Assembly (NCBI GenBank): GCA_030949985.1
Contig: JAUZRX010000023.1
Coordinates: 62,001 to 126,000 of the forward strand
Direction: 5' to 3'
From: Acidobacteriota bacterium
Lineage (GTDB): Bacteria; Acidobacteriota; Polarisedimenticolia; J045
Length of the DNA stretch: 64,000 nucleotides
Under the pieces are notes generated by a model that made no database searches, was not told the DNA's origin, and worked only from the letters and a program-made list of their open reading frames with translations. Position numbers and translations under genes: made by a program. This document shows, piece by piece, positions 20,692 to 29,334 of the stretch; the first letter of the stretch is position 1; each line of letters starts with the position of its first letter.

Positions 20692-22501
20692 CTCGTCGAT
20701 CTCCTGGAGCCCTCCCCCGGTGCCGTGACCAGGGGAAGGGGACTATCCCCATTTCTTCGATCCTAGCATCGAGCCCGGCGTCTCGCTGCCCTCGTCCGCG
20801 GGTCCCCTTTCCCCCTGCCAGGGCGGCCGGAGCCCCGTCGGCCGGCAGGCCGATCGCCTCGAGCAGGGCCGGCAGCACGCTGGCCACGCTCGCCGGGTCC
20901 CCGCCCCCCCGAACCGGGTCCCCGGTCCCGGCCAGCAGCAAAACTCCCGGCGGCCCTCCCGCGTGGGTCGCGGTGGGCCCCTCGAAGCCCGCCAGGATGC
21001 CCGCGACGCGGCCCAGATCGTAGCGCGGCACGAGCCCCACCGGTGAGACCAGCGCCACCACGAAAGGCCGGTCGGAGCTTCGAACCTCGGCGAGAAGTCG
21101 CCGGAAGCCGGGCTCGAGCAGGCGGAAATAGCGCGCCAGCGCCTTGCCGTAGACGGAGATCTCGTCGCTTCCCACACCGAACGCGGGGGATTCGGCCCGG
21201 TAGCCTCCCAGTTGAAAGGCCAGGCTCTCGTAGCCCGCCAGCCTCAGGTGCACCATCGCCCATCCGGTGTCGGCCAGGACCCGCTTTCCGATTTCGAGGG
21301 CGCAAAGATCCGCGGCCAGGGCCTGCCGGGCCCGGTCCGCCTGCTGCTCGAGGCGCTGCCGGGGTTCCGCCCCCTCGTCGAACAGGAGCCCAACCATCTC
21401 CCCGGGGTCCGGGCAGACTACGCCATCGCGCCCCCAACCGACCCGGGTTCCGGGACCCAGGGCCTGGGCCGGCACCTGTCCCGGCCAGCCCAGGGGATCG
21501 CCCACGAGCAGCCCTTCGAGCCCGGCGGCGGCCAGGATCTCCGGCCATCCGTGGGCTCGCAACGCCGCCACGCTCACCGGCAGGCGGCGCCACAGGCGGG
21601 TGTGCACCAGGGGCCGCAGGAAAAGTCCCCGGGGGAAGACCGCGAAGGAACGTGAATCGTTCGCCGGCTGGTAGCGAACGGCTCCGAAGATCCCGTGGCG
21701 CCGGGGTGGCTGACCGGTGATCAGGGTGGCGTGCAGAGCGATGGGATCGGGCAGCGGGCCCGGTTCGACCGGTCGCAAGGGATGGTCGGCGGCCAGGCGC
21801 TCCAGACTGGGCGCCAATCCTGCCTGCAGGTAGCGGGAGAGATCCTCCGGACCGAGAGCCGGGATCTCGACCAGCAGCACGCGGTTTCGGGGATGCAGGG
21901 TCTCCCGCGCTTCCACCGGCGGGCGCCCCGGGTGCCGCACCCGGCGAATCTGCGCCGCCACCGCCAGGCCGATACACAGCCCCAGGGCCACTGCGACCAC
22001 CCATGGAGCCGTCACACCGCCCGGAACCCGCAGATCGACCAGAACCAAAAGCGCCAGCAGGACGGCGGCGGCTCCCAGCAGGGCGAGGGTCAGCCCCAGG
22101 GCCACCTGCGCCCGACCGGGCAGCACCTCCCCCAGGGCCAGCCACTGCCGCCAGGCGGCCAGCAGCAGCAGGACCGCATCGAGCAGGGCGATGCGCAGAA
22201 TGTAACGGGTGGAGAGACCGGCCCGGGTGGACCGGCCGAAAGAGAGGAAAAGGCCGACCAGTACCAGGGCCGGGCCCGTCAGTACGAAGACCACGAGGAT
22301 CTGGGGCAACAGGGCGAAGGCCGCGGCGAGAAAGCCCCCGCCGGTCAGCGGCCGGTCCGGGCTGAGGATGAAAAGCAGCAGGACCTCGATGGCCCCGGCG
22401 AACCACGCGGCGACCGCGGCGTCCGCAAGCAGCCACACCACGGGCCGGATGACCCGGGGAGCGGGGTCGGCGGAGGAGGCGGAAGCGGGGGGATCACTCA
22501 T
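20669..22501 (-). CDS. Polytopic membrane protein with a degenerate alkaline-phosphatase-superfamily domain
   Basis: A 610-residue protein. The N-terminal ~190 residues contain about five hydrophobic helices (WLLADAAVAAWFAGAIEVLL, the region around residue 65, ALLDAVLLLLAAW, ALLGAAAVLLALLVLV, WVVAVALGLCIGLAVAA). The rest resembles type I phosphodiesterase/nucleotide pyrophosphatase domains: LLVEIPALGPEDL, HATLITGQPPRRHGIFGAVR and FVVALVSPVGLVPR. The usual metal-binding Asp of the first strand, the Thr/Ser nucleophile, and the Asp-His of the SDHG motif (here SPVG) are all replaced, so it is probably not a phosphatase. Start ATG at 22501; heads a likely operon with the TPR gene and purC. Role unknown. 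Confidence 0.7.
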   Translation of the reverse strand: MSDPPASASSADPAPRVIRPVVWLLADAAVAAWFAGAIEVLLLFILSPDRPLTGGGFLAAAFALLPQILVVFVLTGPALVLVGLFLSFGRSTRAGLSTRYILRIALLDAVLLLLAAWRQWLALGEVLPGRAQVALGLTLALLGAAAVLLALLVLVDLRVPGGVTAPWVVAVALGLCIGLAVAAQIRRVRHPGRPPVEARETLHPRNRVLLVEIPALGPEDLSRYLQAGLAPSLERLAADHPLRPVEPGPLPDPIALHATLITGQPPRRHGIFGAVRYQPANDSRSFAVFPRGLFLRPLVHTRLWRRLPVSVAALRAHGWPEILAAAGLEGLLVGDPLGWPGQVPAQALGPGTRVGWGRDGVVCPDPGEMVGLLFDEGAEPRQRLEQQADRARQALAADLCALEIGKRVLADTGWAMVHLRLAGYESLAFQLGGYRAESPAFGVGSDEISVYGKALARYFRLLEPGFRRLLAEVRSSDRPFVVALVSPVGLVPRYDLGRVAGILAGFEGPTATHAGGPPGVLLLAGTGDPVRGGGDPASVASVLPALLEAIGLPADGAPAALAGGKGTRGRGQRDAGLDARIEEMGIVPFPWSRHRGRAPGDRRDETAFSP

Positions 22502-22663
22502 CGCATCGGGCACCCGGGCGGGTCGAGGCGCGACCCGGACCCTTCCATCATGCCACGGAGATTTTCTTCCCATCGAGTTGCCCTTCCCCGCGGTGTAGAA
22601 TCCCCGCGCCCCGACACCGTTCGCCCGCGAGACATCCCGCGGCCAAGGAGAGCCACGCCCGAC

Positions 22664-23476
22664 ATGCCCGAAAACATCACAGCGCGGGTGCAACAGCAGC
22701 AGGATCTCGGCCAGGACTACTTCCTGCTCCGGATCGCCGGCGCCCGGATCGCCGCGGCGGCCAAGGCGGGGCAGTTCGTCATGCTGGGCCTGGGGGATCC
22801 CGGCGAGATGCTGATTCGTCGCCCCTTCTCCGTGGCCCGCCTGGCCGACACGGCGGAACCGCCGGCCTTCGACATCGTCTACAAGGTGGTCGGCCGTTGC
22901 ACTCTGGCTTTCAGTCGCCTGGGGGAAGGCGCGGAGCTGAACGTGCTCGGCCCCCTCGGACGCGGCTTCTGGCGGCCCGGCGCCGACGCTCCCTGTCGGC
23001 CGGTGATGGTGGCCGGCGGTATCGGCATCGCTCCTTTTCCCCTGCTGGTTCAGCAACTCGGCGAGGCGGCCGGACGGGCGGAACTGATCTACGGCGGTCG
23101 GAGCGCCGGCGATCTCCCCCTGGCCGAATGGTTCGAGCCCCGCTGCCGGAAAGTCACCCTGGCGACCGAGGACGGCAGCGTGGGCCTTCGGGGCAGGGTC
23201 ACCACTCCCCTCGAAAGCGCCCTCGAAGGAGTCGTGGAACAGGACGGCACCTGCGTTTTCGCCTGCGGCCCTCACCCGATGCTCAAGGCGGTGGCCGAAA
23301 TCTGTCTGGCGCGGAAGATTCCCTGCCAACTGGCCCTCGAGGAAACCATGGCCTGCGGATTCGGTGTCTGCCTGGGCTGCGTGGTCCCCCGCCGGCATCC
23401 GGCAGACGCCTTCGACAGCTTCGTCAGGGTCTGCACCGAAGGCCCCGTCTTCGACGCCCGGGAGATTCTGCTGTGA
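22664..23476 (+). CDS. pyrK: Dihydroorotate dehydrogenase electron transfer subunit PyrK
   Basis: A 270-residue FAD/[2Fe-2S] protein that passes electrons from PyrD to NAD+. It has a ferredoxin-reductase-type FAD domain (RRPFSVAR, about 48-55), an NAD domain (MVAGGIGIAPFPLLVQQLG, about 112-130; FACGPHPML) and a C-terminal cluster CGFGVCLGCVVP plus VRVCTEG giving four cysteine ligands. The ATG at 22664 is preceded by AAGGAG; longer frames upstream are antisense to the phosphatase-fold gene. TAGAAT at 22596-22601 may be its -10. The stop overlaps pyrD as GTGA. Confidence 0.95.
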   Translation: MPENITARVQQQQDLGQDYFLLRIAGARIAAAAKAGQFVMLGLGDPGEMLIRRPFSVARLADTAEPPAFDIVYKVVGRCTLAFSRLGEGAELNVLGPLGRGFWRPGADAPCRPVMVAGGIGIAPFPLLVQQLGEAAGRAELIYGGRSAGDLPLAEWFEPRCRKVTLATEDGSVGLRGRVTTPLESALEGVVEQDGTCVFACGPHPMLKAVAEICLARKIPCQLALEETMACGFGVCLGCVVPRRHPADAFDSFVRVCTEGPVFDAREILL

Positions 23477-24402
23477 GCGTTCCCGTGAACCTCGAGGTAG
23501 GTGTGGGTGCGGGTCTGCGCCTGCGCAACCCGGTGATGACCGCATCGGGCACCTTCGGCTACGGCCTGGAATTCGAACCCTTCGTCGATCTGCGCCGGCT
23601 CGGGGGGATCGTCGTCAAGGGGATCTCACCCCGACCCCGGTCCGGCAATCCGCCACCGCGACTGGTGGAAACGCCCGCCGGCATGCTCAACGCCATCGGC
23701 CTGCAAAACGTGGGAGTCGAGCGCTTCATCGAAGAAAAACTCCCCCTGCTGCGGGAGCGCGACGCGACCGTGGTGGTCAACGTTTTCGGTCAGCGTGTCG
23801 AGGACTACGTCAAGGTGGCCGAGACCCTGGACGGCGAACCGGGCGTGGCGGCCCTGGAACTCAACCTCTCCTGCCCCAACGTGGCCCACGGCGGCTACCT
23901 GATCGGCAAGAGTCCCAGCACCGTGGCCGAGGTCACCCGGGCGGTCCGCCGGGCCAGCCAGCTTCCCCTGTGGGTCAAGCTGACTCCCAACGTGTCGGAC
24001 ATCGTCGGCATCGCCAGGGCCGCGGCGGATGCCGGTGCCGACGCCCTGTCGCTGGTCAACACCTACCAGGGCATGGTAGTCGACGTGGAAACCCGCCGGC
24101 CGGCCCTGGCCAACGTCACCGGCGGGCTTTCCGGACCCGCCATCCGGCCGCTGGCCGTCGCGGCGGTCTTCCATGTGGCCCGCTCCCTCGACATCCCGGT
24201 GATCGGCATGGGCGGCATCGTCTGCGCCCGCGATATCGTCGAATTTCTCCTGGTCGGCGCCACCGCGGTACAGGTCGGCACCGCCAGTTTCAACGAACCG
24301 GGAATCGCGGCCCGGCTGGTGGGCGAGTTGGCCCAGTGGTGCGTGGAGCATGGGGTCAGCGACGTCCGCGAGCTGGTGGGAGCGATCGAGATGCCCCGGT
24401 GA
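23473..24402 (+). CDS. pyrD: Dihydroorotate dehydrogenase B catalytic subunit
   Basis: Oxidises dihydroorotate to orotate in pyrimidine synthesis. A 309-residue FMN TIM barrel of class 1B: the catalytic base is cysteine in LNLSCPNVAHGG (about residue 133), and the FMN-phosphate region is GMGGIVCARDIVEFLLVGAT. Its electron-transfer partner PyrK is directly upstream. The start is the GTG in the pyrK stop (GTGA overlap). The end overlaps the next gene in the same way, so the three genes form one translationally coupled unit. Confidence 0.96.
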   Translation: MSVPVNLEVGVGAGLRLRNPVMTASGTFGYGLEFEPFVDLRRLGGIVVKGISPRPRSGNPPPRLVETPAGMLNAIGLQNVGVERFIEEKLPLLRERDATVVVNVFGQRVEDYVKVAETLDGEPGVAALELNLSCPNVAHGGYLIGKSPSTVAEVTRAVRRASQLPLWVKLTPNVSDIVGIARAAADAGADALSLVNTYQGMVVDVETRRPALANVTGGLSGPAIRPLAVAAVFHVARSLDIPVIGMGGIVCARDIVEFLLVGATAVQVGTASFNEPGIAARLVGELAQWCVEHGVSDVRELVGAIEMPR

Positions 24403-25490
24403 AGGCGGTTTTTCAACTCCCCCCCCCTCCCGGCCCCACCCGTGCCGCCGCCCTGCCTCGCCTTCCAGCCACCGATCCCCGCACCCCCTCCGACCCCACC
24501 CGCCGCTCTCTCTGGCGCTGGGCCGGCGCCCTGGAGTGGCCTCCCGATATCCCGCCGCTCAGCCTGGGCGAGGGGCTGGTGCCGCTGGAGCGACTCGAGG
24601 TGCCCGGCCTGGAGCGGCCGGTGAGCGTGCTGCGCGAGGATCTCGAGCCGACGGGCTCGTGGAAAGACCGCGGTTCGAGTTTGCTGGTCTCCGCTCTCCG
24701 GGCCCGCGGCATCCGGCGGACGGTGGAGGACTCCTCGGGCAACGCGGCTCTCTCGCTGGCCGCTTTCTGCCGGGCGGCGGGCATCGAGCTGACCGCCTGC
24801 GTCCCCGCCGCCGCGCCGGCCGTGAAGAAGGAACTGGTCCGGGAGGCCGGCGCTCGCCTCGAAGAGGTGACCGGGCCCCGGGAACGGGCCTCGGCGCGGG
24901 CACGGGAACTTTCCCGCTCCGGGGGCCTCTACCACGCTTCACACGCCTTCCACGCCCTGCATGCCCTGGGAGCCGCCACCGCGGCGTTCAACATCGTCGA
25001 AGGGCTCGGCGGCCTGCCCTCGGTGGTCATCGCCGCCACCGGGCACGGCGGCCTGCTCGCCGGGCTCTACGCGGGCCTCGAGGCGAGCGCCCGGGGTCTG
25101 GGGCTGCCGATGCCCACGGTCGTGGGTGTGCAGTCCGCGCTCTGCGCGCCCCTCGCCCGCGCCTTCGCGGAAGGGAGCCGGACGGCCGCCGGAGGCGACT
25201 GGCCGGCGGGCAGCCTGGCCGACGGCGTGGCGATTCGTGATCCGGCGCGGGGAAGCGAGATCCTGGAACTGACCCGCCGTCACGACGGGAGCCTGGTGGC
25301 CGTCGACGAGTTGGCCCTGGACAGGGCCCTCCGGGTCCTGTGGCTGGCGGGCCTGAAGGTGGAGCCCACCGCGGCGCTGCCGCTGGCCTGGCTGCTTTCC
25401 CGGCCCGCCCTGCCGGAAGAGGGGGAAATCGTCCTCCTGCTCTCCGGCAGCGGCCTCCGCTCCGGGCGGCTGCTCTTCTCCGCGCCCTGA
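24399..25490 (+). CDS. Threonine-synthase-like PLP-dependent enzyme (fold type II)
   Basis: A 363-residue fold-type II PLP enzyme of the threonine synthase/threonine dehydratase superfamily. The PLP lysine is in GSWKDRGS (about residue 88), a substrate-binding DSSGNAALSLAAF follows (about 111), and the phosphate loop is ATGHGGLLAGLYAG (about 211). A proline-rich N-terminus (KAVFQLPPPPGPTRAA) precedes the catalytic part. Reaction not certain: threonine synthase is the best guess, but it is shorter than the classical long form and no other threonine genes are nearby. The GTG start overlaps the pyrD stop (GTGA). Confidence 0.75.
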   Translation: MKAVFQLPPPPGPTRAAALPRLPATDPRTPSDPTRRSLWRWAGALEWPPDIPPLSLGEGLVPLERLEVPGLERPVSVLREDLEPTGSWKDRGSSLLVSALRARGIRRTVEDSSGNAALSLAAFCRAAGIELTACVPAAAPAVKKELVREAGARLEEVTGPRERASARARELSRSGGLYHASHAFHALHALGAATAAFNIVEGLGGLPSVVIAATGHGGLLAGLYAGLEASARGLGLPMPTVVGVQSALCAPLARAFAEGSRTAAGGDWPAGSLADGVAIRDPARGSEILELTRRHDGSLVAVDELALDRALRVLWLAGLKVEPTAALPLAWLLSRPALPEEGEIVLLLSGSGLRSGRLLFSAP

Positions 25491-25510
25491 GGCCCCTCAT
25501 CCTTCCAGCC

Positions 25511-25539
25511 TTGTCATCGGGCGCCCGGCTAACGATATT
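25511..25539 (+). promoter_or_regulatory. Candidate sigma70 promoter for the HDOD gene
   Basis: TTGTCA (25511-25516, five of six consensus), 17-nt spacer, GATATT (25534-25539, four of six). Predicted start near 25546 gives a leader of about 38 nt with AAAGGA at 25566-25571 before the ATG. Confidence 0.55.
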
Positions 25540-25583
25540 GCCCGGGTAACTTCATTTCTCGTTCGAAAGGATCTCGCGCCCCG

Positions 25584-26441
25584 ATGAGCAAGAGTCCCAT
25601 CGACATCGAGCTACTGATCCGCCAGGCCCAGTCCCTGCATCCGCTGCCCCAGTCGGTCACCCGCCTGGCGCAGATGATGTCCGGTGAGGGGTGGACCATG
25701 ACCGAGGTGGTGGAGGCCATCTCCTACGATCAGACCCTGACCGTCCGACTGCTGGCCATGGCCAACTCCGCAGCCTTCGCCGCCCAGAACGAGATTCGCA
25801 CCGTTCGGGATGCCGTGGTGCGGCTCGGTGCCGGCGCCGTGCTCTCCCTGGCCATGGCGGCCACCGTGCAGTCCCACCTCGACCGGGGAGTGCCCCAGTA
25901 CGGCCTGGGGGAGGGCGACCTCTGGGATCACTCCGTGGCGGCGGCCGTCAGTGTCCAGGCGCTGGCCACCCGTGCCAAGGCCGACCTTCCCGCCGAGTCC
26001 TTCACCGCCGCCGTACTCCACGACATCGGCAAGCTCCTGATCAGCCGTCACCTGGACGCGAACCTCCTCGAGCGGCTCGCCCGGGCGCGGGACGAAGAGG
26101 GCCGCTGCGGTTTCCTCGCGGAAGTCGAGGTGCTCGGCATTCATCACGGCCAGCTCGGCGCCATGATGGCACGGTCCTGGGGTTTGCCCGCGGAAATCGT
26201 TCGGGGCATCGAATACCACCACGATCCTCTGGCAGGCGGTGGTGGTGTGTGCCACGTGGTTCACGTGGCCAATGGCCTGGCGCACATGGTGATCGACACC
26301 GGGCCCTGTTCTGGGCACGAACCGACTCCCGAGCCGGGCAGTCTCGAAGCGCTGGGTCTCACCCGGGAGGACATGACCCAGCTGGTCACGACGGTCGGGG
26401 ACCAACTCGACGAGGTTCTCCAGCGCTACGCCGTCCACTGA
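25584..26441 (+). CDS. HDOD domain protein
   Basis: A 285-residue cytoplasmic protein that is almost entirely one HDOD domain. LHPLPQSVTRLAQMMSGEG is at about 16-34, SYDQTLTVRLLAMANSAAF at about 50-68, and AVLHDIGKLLIS at about 145. The region GIHHGQLGAMMARSWGLP and EYHHDP follows. HDOD proteins are signalling or regulatory proteins related to HD phosphohydrolases. Here the His-Asp of HDIGK and the later histidines survive, so weak catalysis cannot be excluded. No other domain is attached. It has its own promoter and converges with the methyltransferase-fold gene 4 nt downstream. Confidence 0.88.
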   Translation: MSKSPIDIELLIRQAQSLHPLPQSVTRLAQMMSGEGWTMTEVVEAISYDQTLTVRLLAMANSAAFAAQNEIRTVRDAVVRLGAGAVLSLAMAATVQSHLDRGVPQYGLGEGDLWDHSVAAAVSVQALATRAKADLPAESFTAAVLHDIGKLLISRHLDANLLERLARARDEEGRCGFLAEVEVLGIHHGQLGAMMARSWGLPAEIVRGIEYHHDPLAGGGGVCHVVHVANGLAHMVIDTGPCSGHEPTPEPGSLEALGLTREDMTQLVTTVGDQLDEVLQRYAVH

Positions 26442-26445
26442 GTGC

Positions 26446-27144
26446 TCAGCCCCAACTGCGGCTGCGCACCGTCAAGCGCTCCGCCTGGGCCGAGCCGATC
26501 GCCCGCAGCAGCGTACGCATCCGCCGGGAAGCCTCCCGTGCGGTGGGCAGGCCGCCGCCCCGCAGCAGCAGGCGGTTCTCCCAATCTTCGAATTCCACGA
26601 CCAGGCCCCGACGGTCGGGCACGGCCAGCCGTCCGAGAACTTCGTCACGGCTCATGCCCTCCACGGGCAATACATTGGTCACCGCGATACCGCCGGGAGC
26701 CAGGTGGGCGCGGATCTTCGCGGGCAGGGCTCCGAGGCTGAGACCGGGCTTGGTGGTGGTCTTCCCCTCGGTCACCGACAGGTCTTCGAGAATCCCGTCG
26801 AAGCGGATCCGCGGGCGCCGACGCAGCCAGTCCAGGGCATCACCCTGCTCGACGCGGACCTCGCCGCACCACTGGCCGCAAAGCTCACGGAACAGGCTTT
26901 CACCTCTCAGGTCCAGGTCCACGGCCCGCAGGGGGTGGGACCAGCCCATGGCGCGCAAGGGAGCGACCAGGCCGCCCGCCGCGAAGCCGAGGATCAGCAA
27001 CCGCCGTCCCCCGGCGAGGGCCGCGAGGCTGGCGGCCAGAACGTCGAACAGGCAGCCCGCCGCCTCCGGGCGCCGGAGGACCACGCTGAGTACGGCGTCC
27101 CGTTCCACCAGCATCGCTCCGCGGGCGGAGCGCACGACTCGCAT
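26446..27144 (-). CDS. Class I SAM-fold protein, spermidine-synthase-like
   Basis: A 232-residue protein with a methyltransferase or polyamine-synthase Rossmann fold: motif I LLILGFAAGGLVAPLRAMG (about 48-66), the acidic residue RAVDLDLRG (about 72-80), then VRVEQGDALDWLRRR and FDGILEDLSVTEG. The glycine-rich loop is weaker than in true spermidine synthases and no substrate motif is clear, so the reaction is open. The start ATG overlaps the stop of the upstream degenerate nucleotidyltransferase gene (TGATG), so the two are likely made together and may act as a pair. Confidence 0.65.
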   Translation of the reverse strand: MRVVRSARGAMLVERDAVLSVVLRRPEAAGCLFDVLAASLAALAGGRRLLILGFAAGGLVAPLRAMGWSHPLRAVDLDLRGESLFRELCGQWCGEVRVEQGDALDWLRRRPRIRFDGILEDLSVTEGKTTTKPGLSLGALPAKIRAHLAPGGIAVTNVLPVEGMSRDEVLGRLAVPDRRGLVVEFEDWENRLLLRGGGLPTAREASRRMRTLLRAIGSAQAERLTVRSRSWG

Positions 27145-27497
27145 CAGCGCTTTCCCAGCAGACGGATGCCGCCGCGGGCGGCGGCGAGCACCGGGCCGGG
27201 CACGCCTGCGGCGCGGGAGAACTCGCCCGGAGTCAGGCACAGGGGACGCACCGGCGTGACCCCCGCCAGCCCGGCGCGCACCTGCGCGACGCGCTCGGCC
27301 ACGGGCACCGACTCGAAGCCGTGAGCGATGATCAGGACCCCCGGCGCGGACCGATCCAGGGCAGCGGTCCTGCCGGGAGGATCGAAGACGATCACTTCCT
27401 CCGGTGCCCACCGCTCGACGATCAGGGGCAACACTTCCCGGCGGATCCAGAGGACCACCGGATGTTCCGCGGACAGTGGTGACGACGACTCGATCAT
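27144..27497 (-). CDS. Small protein resembling a degenerate nucleotidyltransferase domain
   Basis: A 117-residue protein. Its layout follows the minimal nucleotidyltransferase (MNT) fold: an N-terminal helix, the strand EEVIVFDPPGRTAALD where active members have FGSxARG, the strand APGVLIIA where active members have DxDLLVV, and PLCLTPGEF resembling the family's later TPEEF. All catalytic Gly-Ser and Asp-x-Asp residues are missing, so it is probably a binding protein or regulator. The resemblance is by eye. I chose the ATG at 27497 because GGGAG lies 6 nt upstream; a GTG at 27575 has no such site. The preceding 240 bases hold no other gene I can support. Confidence 0.5.
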   Translation of the reverse strand: MIESSSPLSAEHPVVLWIRREVLPLIVERWAPEEVIVFDPPGRTAALDRSAPGVLIIAHGFESVPVAERVAQVRAGLAGVTPVRPLCLTPGEFSRAAGVPGPVLAAARGGIRLLGKR

Positions 27498-27737
27498 CAA
27501 AGCTCCCACCTCGAACTGCCACGCGGCCCCGACGGGTTCGCCCCACCCCGGCGCCGAGCCCGCAGCGACCGGCACGTCCGCCGGATCGAAGTCGTAGTAT
27601 GCCCCAAAAGACTCGGCCCCGTCGGGAGCCCCGGAACCTGGAAACCCGGCCCTTCCAACCGGGCCGGGTGCGCGGCGGGACCAGGCGGCTCGCGGTGATC
27701 CGCTCCCGCCTGCCTCCCCGCCAGGGTGCCGATGCGC

Positions 27738-29276
27738 TTATTCCTGGTAGTCGACCACCCGCACACTCAGGCTGGCGATCTCGGCCGGGTTGCCCGACAG
27801 CGCGATCTCGAAAGCCCCGGATTGCCCCGGCACCAGCCGCTCGGGGCTGACGGTGGAGGTGCCGGTGGCCACCAGCACTTCACCGCCGTCGAAACCTTCC
27901 GCGCTGACGAGGATCTGCTCGATCGGCACCGGGCCGCGGTTGCGCACCACTCCCCGGACGATCCGCCGGCCGTCTTCTTCCCGCGCCCGGTAGGAGACGA
28001 TTTCGAGCAGTCGCGGCAGTCCCCGCTCCCGCAGCGCGGCGACCACCAGCGGGTCCCACCGGGCGGCTTCCAGGGCCGCCAGGGCGGCGGCGTCGGCGGC
28101 CTCTTCCCGGCCGGAGGCCTGGAGCAAGAACGCCCGCAGGGCGTGGTAGTCGGGCAAAGCGGCGATGGCGCCGTCCTCGAGGGCCAGCTCCACATGGTCG
28201 AGAGCGGCCGCCACATCTCCCTTTCGGCCGAGGCATTCGGCCAGTACGGCATGAGCCTCGGCCCGCGCCGTCTCACCCAGGTCGCCGGCCAGGGCCCGCT
28301 CGGCCTCGCCGATCGCCGCGGGGCACTCGCCGTTCTGGGCCAGGTAGGCGGCGCGCAACTGGTGAGCGGGGGCATAGTCAGGGTCGATGGTCTCGATACG
28401 ATCGATCAGGGCCCGCACCTCGTCGTAATTTCCCCGGGCCCAGGCCACCTCCGCCGCCTCGCCGAGAAGACCCGGATCCCGCGGATAGACCGGCAGGGCA
28501 CGCCGCACCAGTTCGGTGGCGCGGGTCAGATCCCCTTCCAGCCGGTACGCGCGCACCATCCGGGCGAGCTGGCGGGGGGGCAGGGCCGTGGGATCCTCGT
28601 CGGCCAGCGCCGCCTCGATGCGCAACGCCCGGTCGAGCACCGGGCCGACCTCCCGGGCCGGAACGGCGAAATTGATATTCTGGCCCTCCGTCAAGGTCAG
28701 TGAGCAAACCCCCACGACCCGGCCTTCCATGTTCACCAGGGGCCCCCCCGAAGAGCCCGGTGAGATGGGCGCCGTGGTCTGGATCAGTTCCACGCCTTTC
28801 TCGTCCAGCCGCCGCACCGCCGAGACGATCCCGTCGGAGACGGTGAACTCGTAACCCCGGGGATGGCCGATGGCCAGAACTCTCTCTCCCACCGGCGGCA
28901 GCGAGGACGCGGCCAGGTCCAGGGGCTCGAGCTTCAGACCGGTGACCCGCAGCACAGCCAGGTCGACTTTTTCATCCACGTGCAGCACTTCGACCGAGGC
29001 CAGCAGCGCTCCCTCCCAGGTGCGAACCATCACCTGGGCGACGCCCCGGATCACGTGGGCATTGGTCACCACCAGGCTCGGCTCCCGCAGCACGAAGCCG
29101 GTGCCGTAGGAGGTATCGCCACTGCTCTCGATGGTGCCGAGGATCTCGACGACGGACGGCCGCAGGCGCCTCGAGAGCGCCTCGAGTTCCATGGTCCCGT
29201 CCTCCAGGCCGTAACCCGGGGCGGCCAGCAGGAACAGCAGGGCCAGGACACGACTCGCGCGTGAGAGACTCATCAT
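27738..29276 (-). CDS. HtrA-like trypsin-fold serine protease with C-terminal TPR region
   Basis: A 512-residue exported protease. After a signal peptide (about 1-24) comes a trypsin-fold domain (about 30-215) with an intact catalytic triad: His in TNAHVIRG, Asp in VDLAVLRV and Ser in ISPGSSGGPLV. Instead of PDZ domains it carries TPR-like helices (about 225-425) and a C-terminal beta-rich FxLYD-like module (about 430-512). It is probably periplasmic, in quality control or signalling; the missing PDZ means a different way of choosing substrates from DegP. The start codons ATG-ATG (29276) have no Shine-Dalgarno but have TATATT 6 nt upstream. Confidence 0.85.
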   Translation of the reverse strand: MMSLSRASRVLALLFLLAAPGYGLEDGTMELEALSRRLRPSVVEILGTIESSGDTSYGTGFVLREPSLVVTNAHVIRGVAQVMVRTWEGALLASVEVLHVDEKVDLAVLRVTGLKLEPLDLAASSLPPVGERVLAIGHPRGYEFTVSDGIVSAVRRLDEKGVELIQTTAPISPGSSGGPLVNMEGRVVGVCSLTLTEGQNINFAVPAREVGPVLDRALRIEAALADEDPTALPPRQLARMVRAYRLEGDLTRATELVRRALPVYPRDPGLLGEAAEVAWARGNYDEVRALIDRIETIDPDYAPAHQLRAAYLAQNGECPAAIGEAERALAGDLGETARAEAHAVLAECLGRKGDVAAALDHVELALEDGAIAALPDYHALRAFLLQASGREEAADAAALAALEAARWDPLVVAALRERGLPRLLEIVSYRAREEDGRRIVRGVVRNRGPVPIEQILVSAEGFDGGEVLVATGTSTVSPERLVPGQSGAFEIALSGNPAEIASLSVRVVDYQE

Positions 29277-29282
29277 CGGAGG

Positions 29283-29288
29283 AATATA
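29283..29288 (-). promoter_or_regulatory. -10-like TATATT 6 nt before the HtrA-like gene
   Basis: Minus strand: TATATT, six bases, then ATG. There is no Shine-Dalgarno, so transcription from this box would give a leaderless mRNA. No good -35 at standard spacing. Confidence 0.4.
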
Positions 29289-29334
29289 GGCGCCCGGAAG
29301 CCGCGCGCCCGCCCTTACGAACCTGCCGAAGCGG

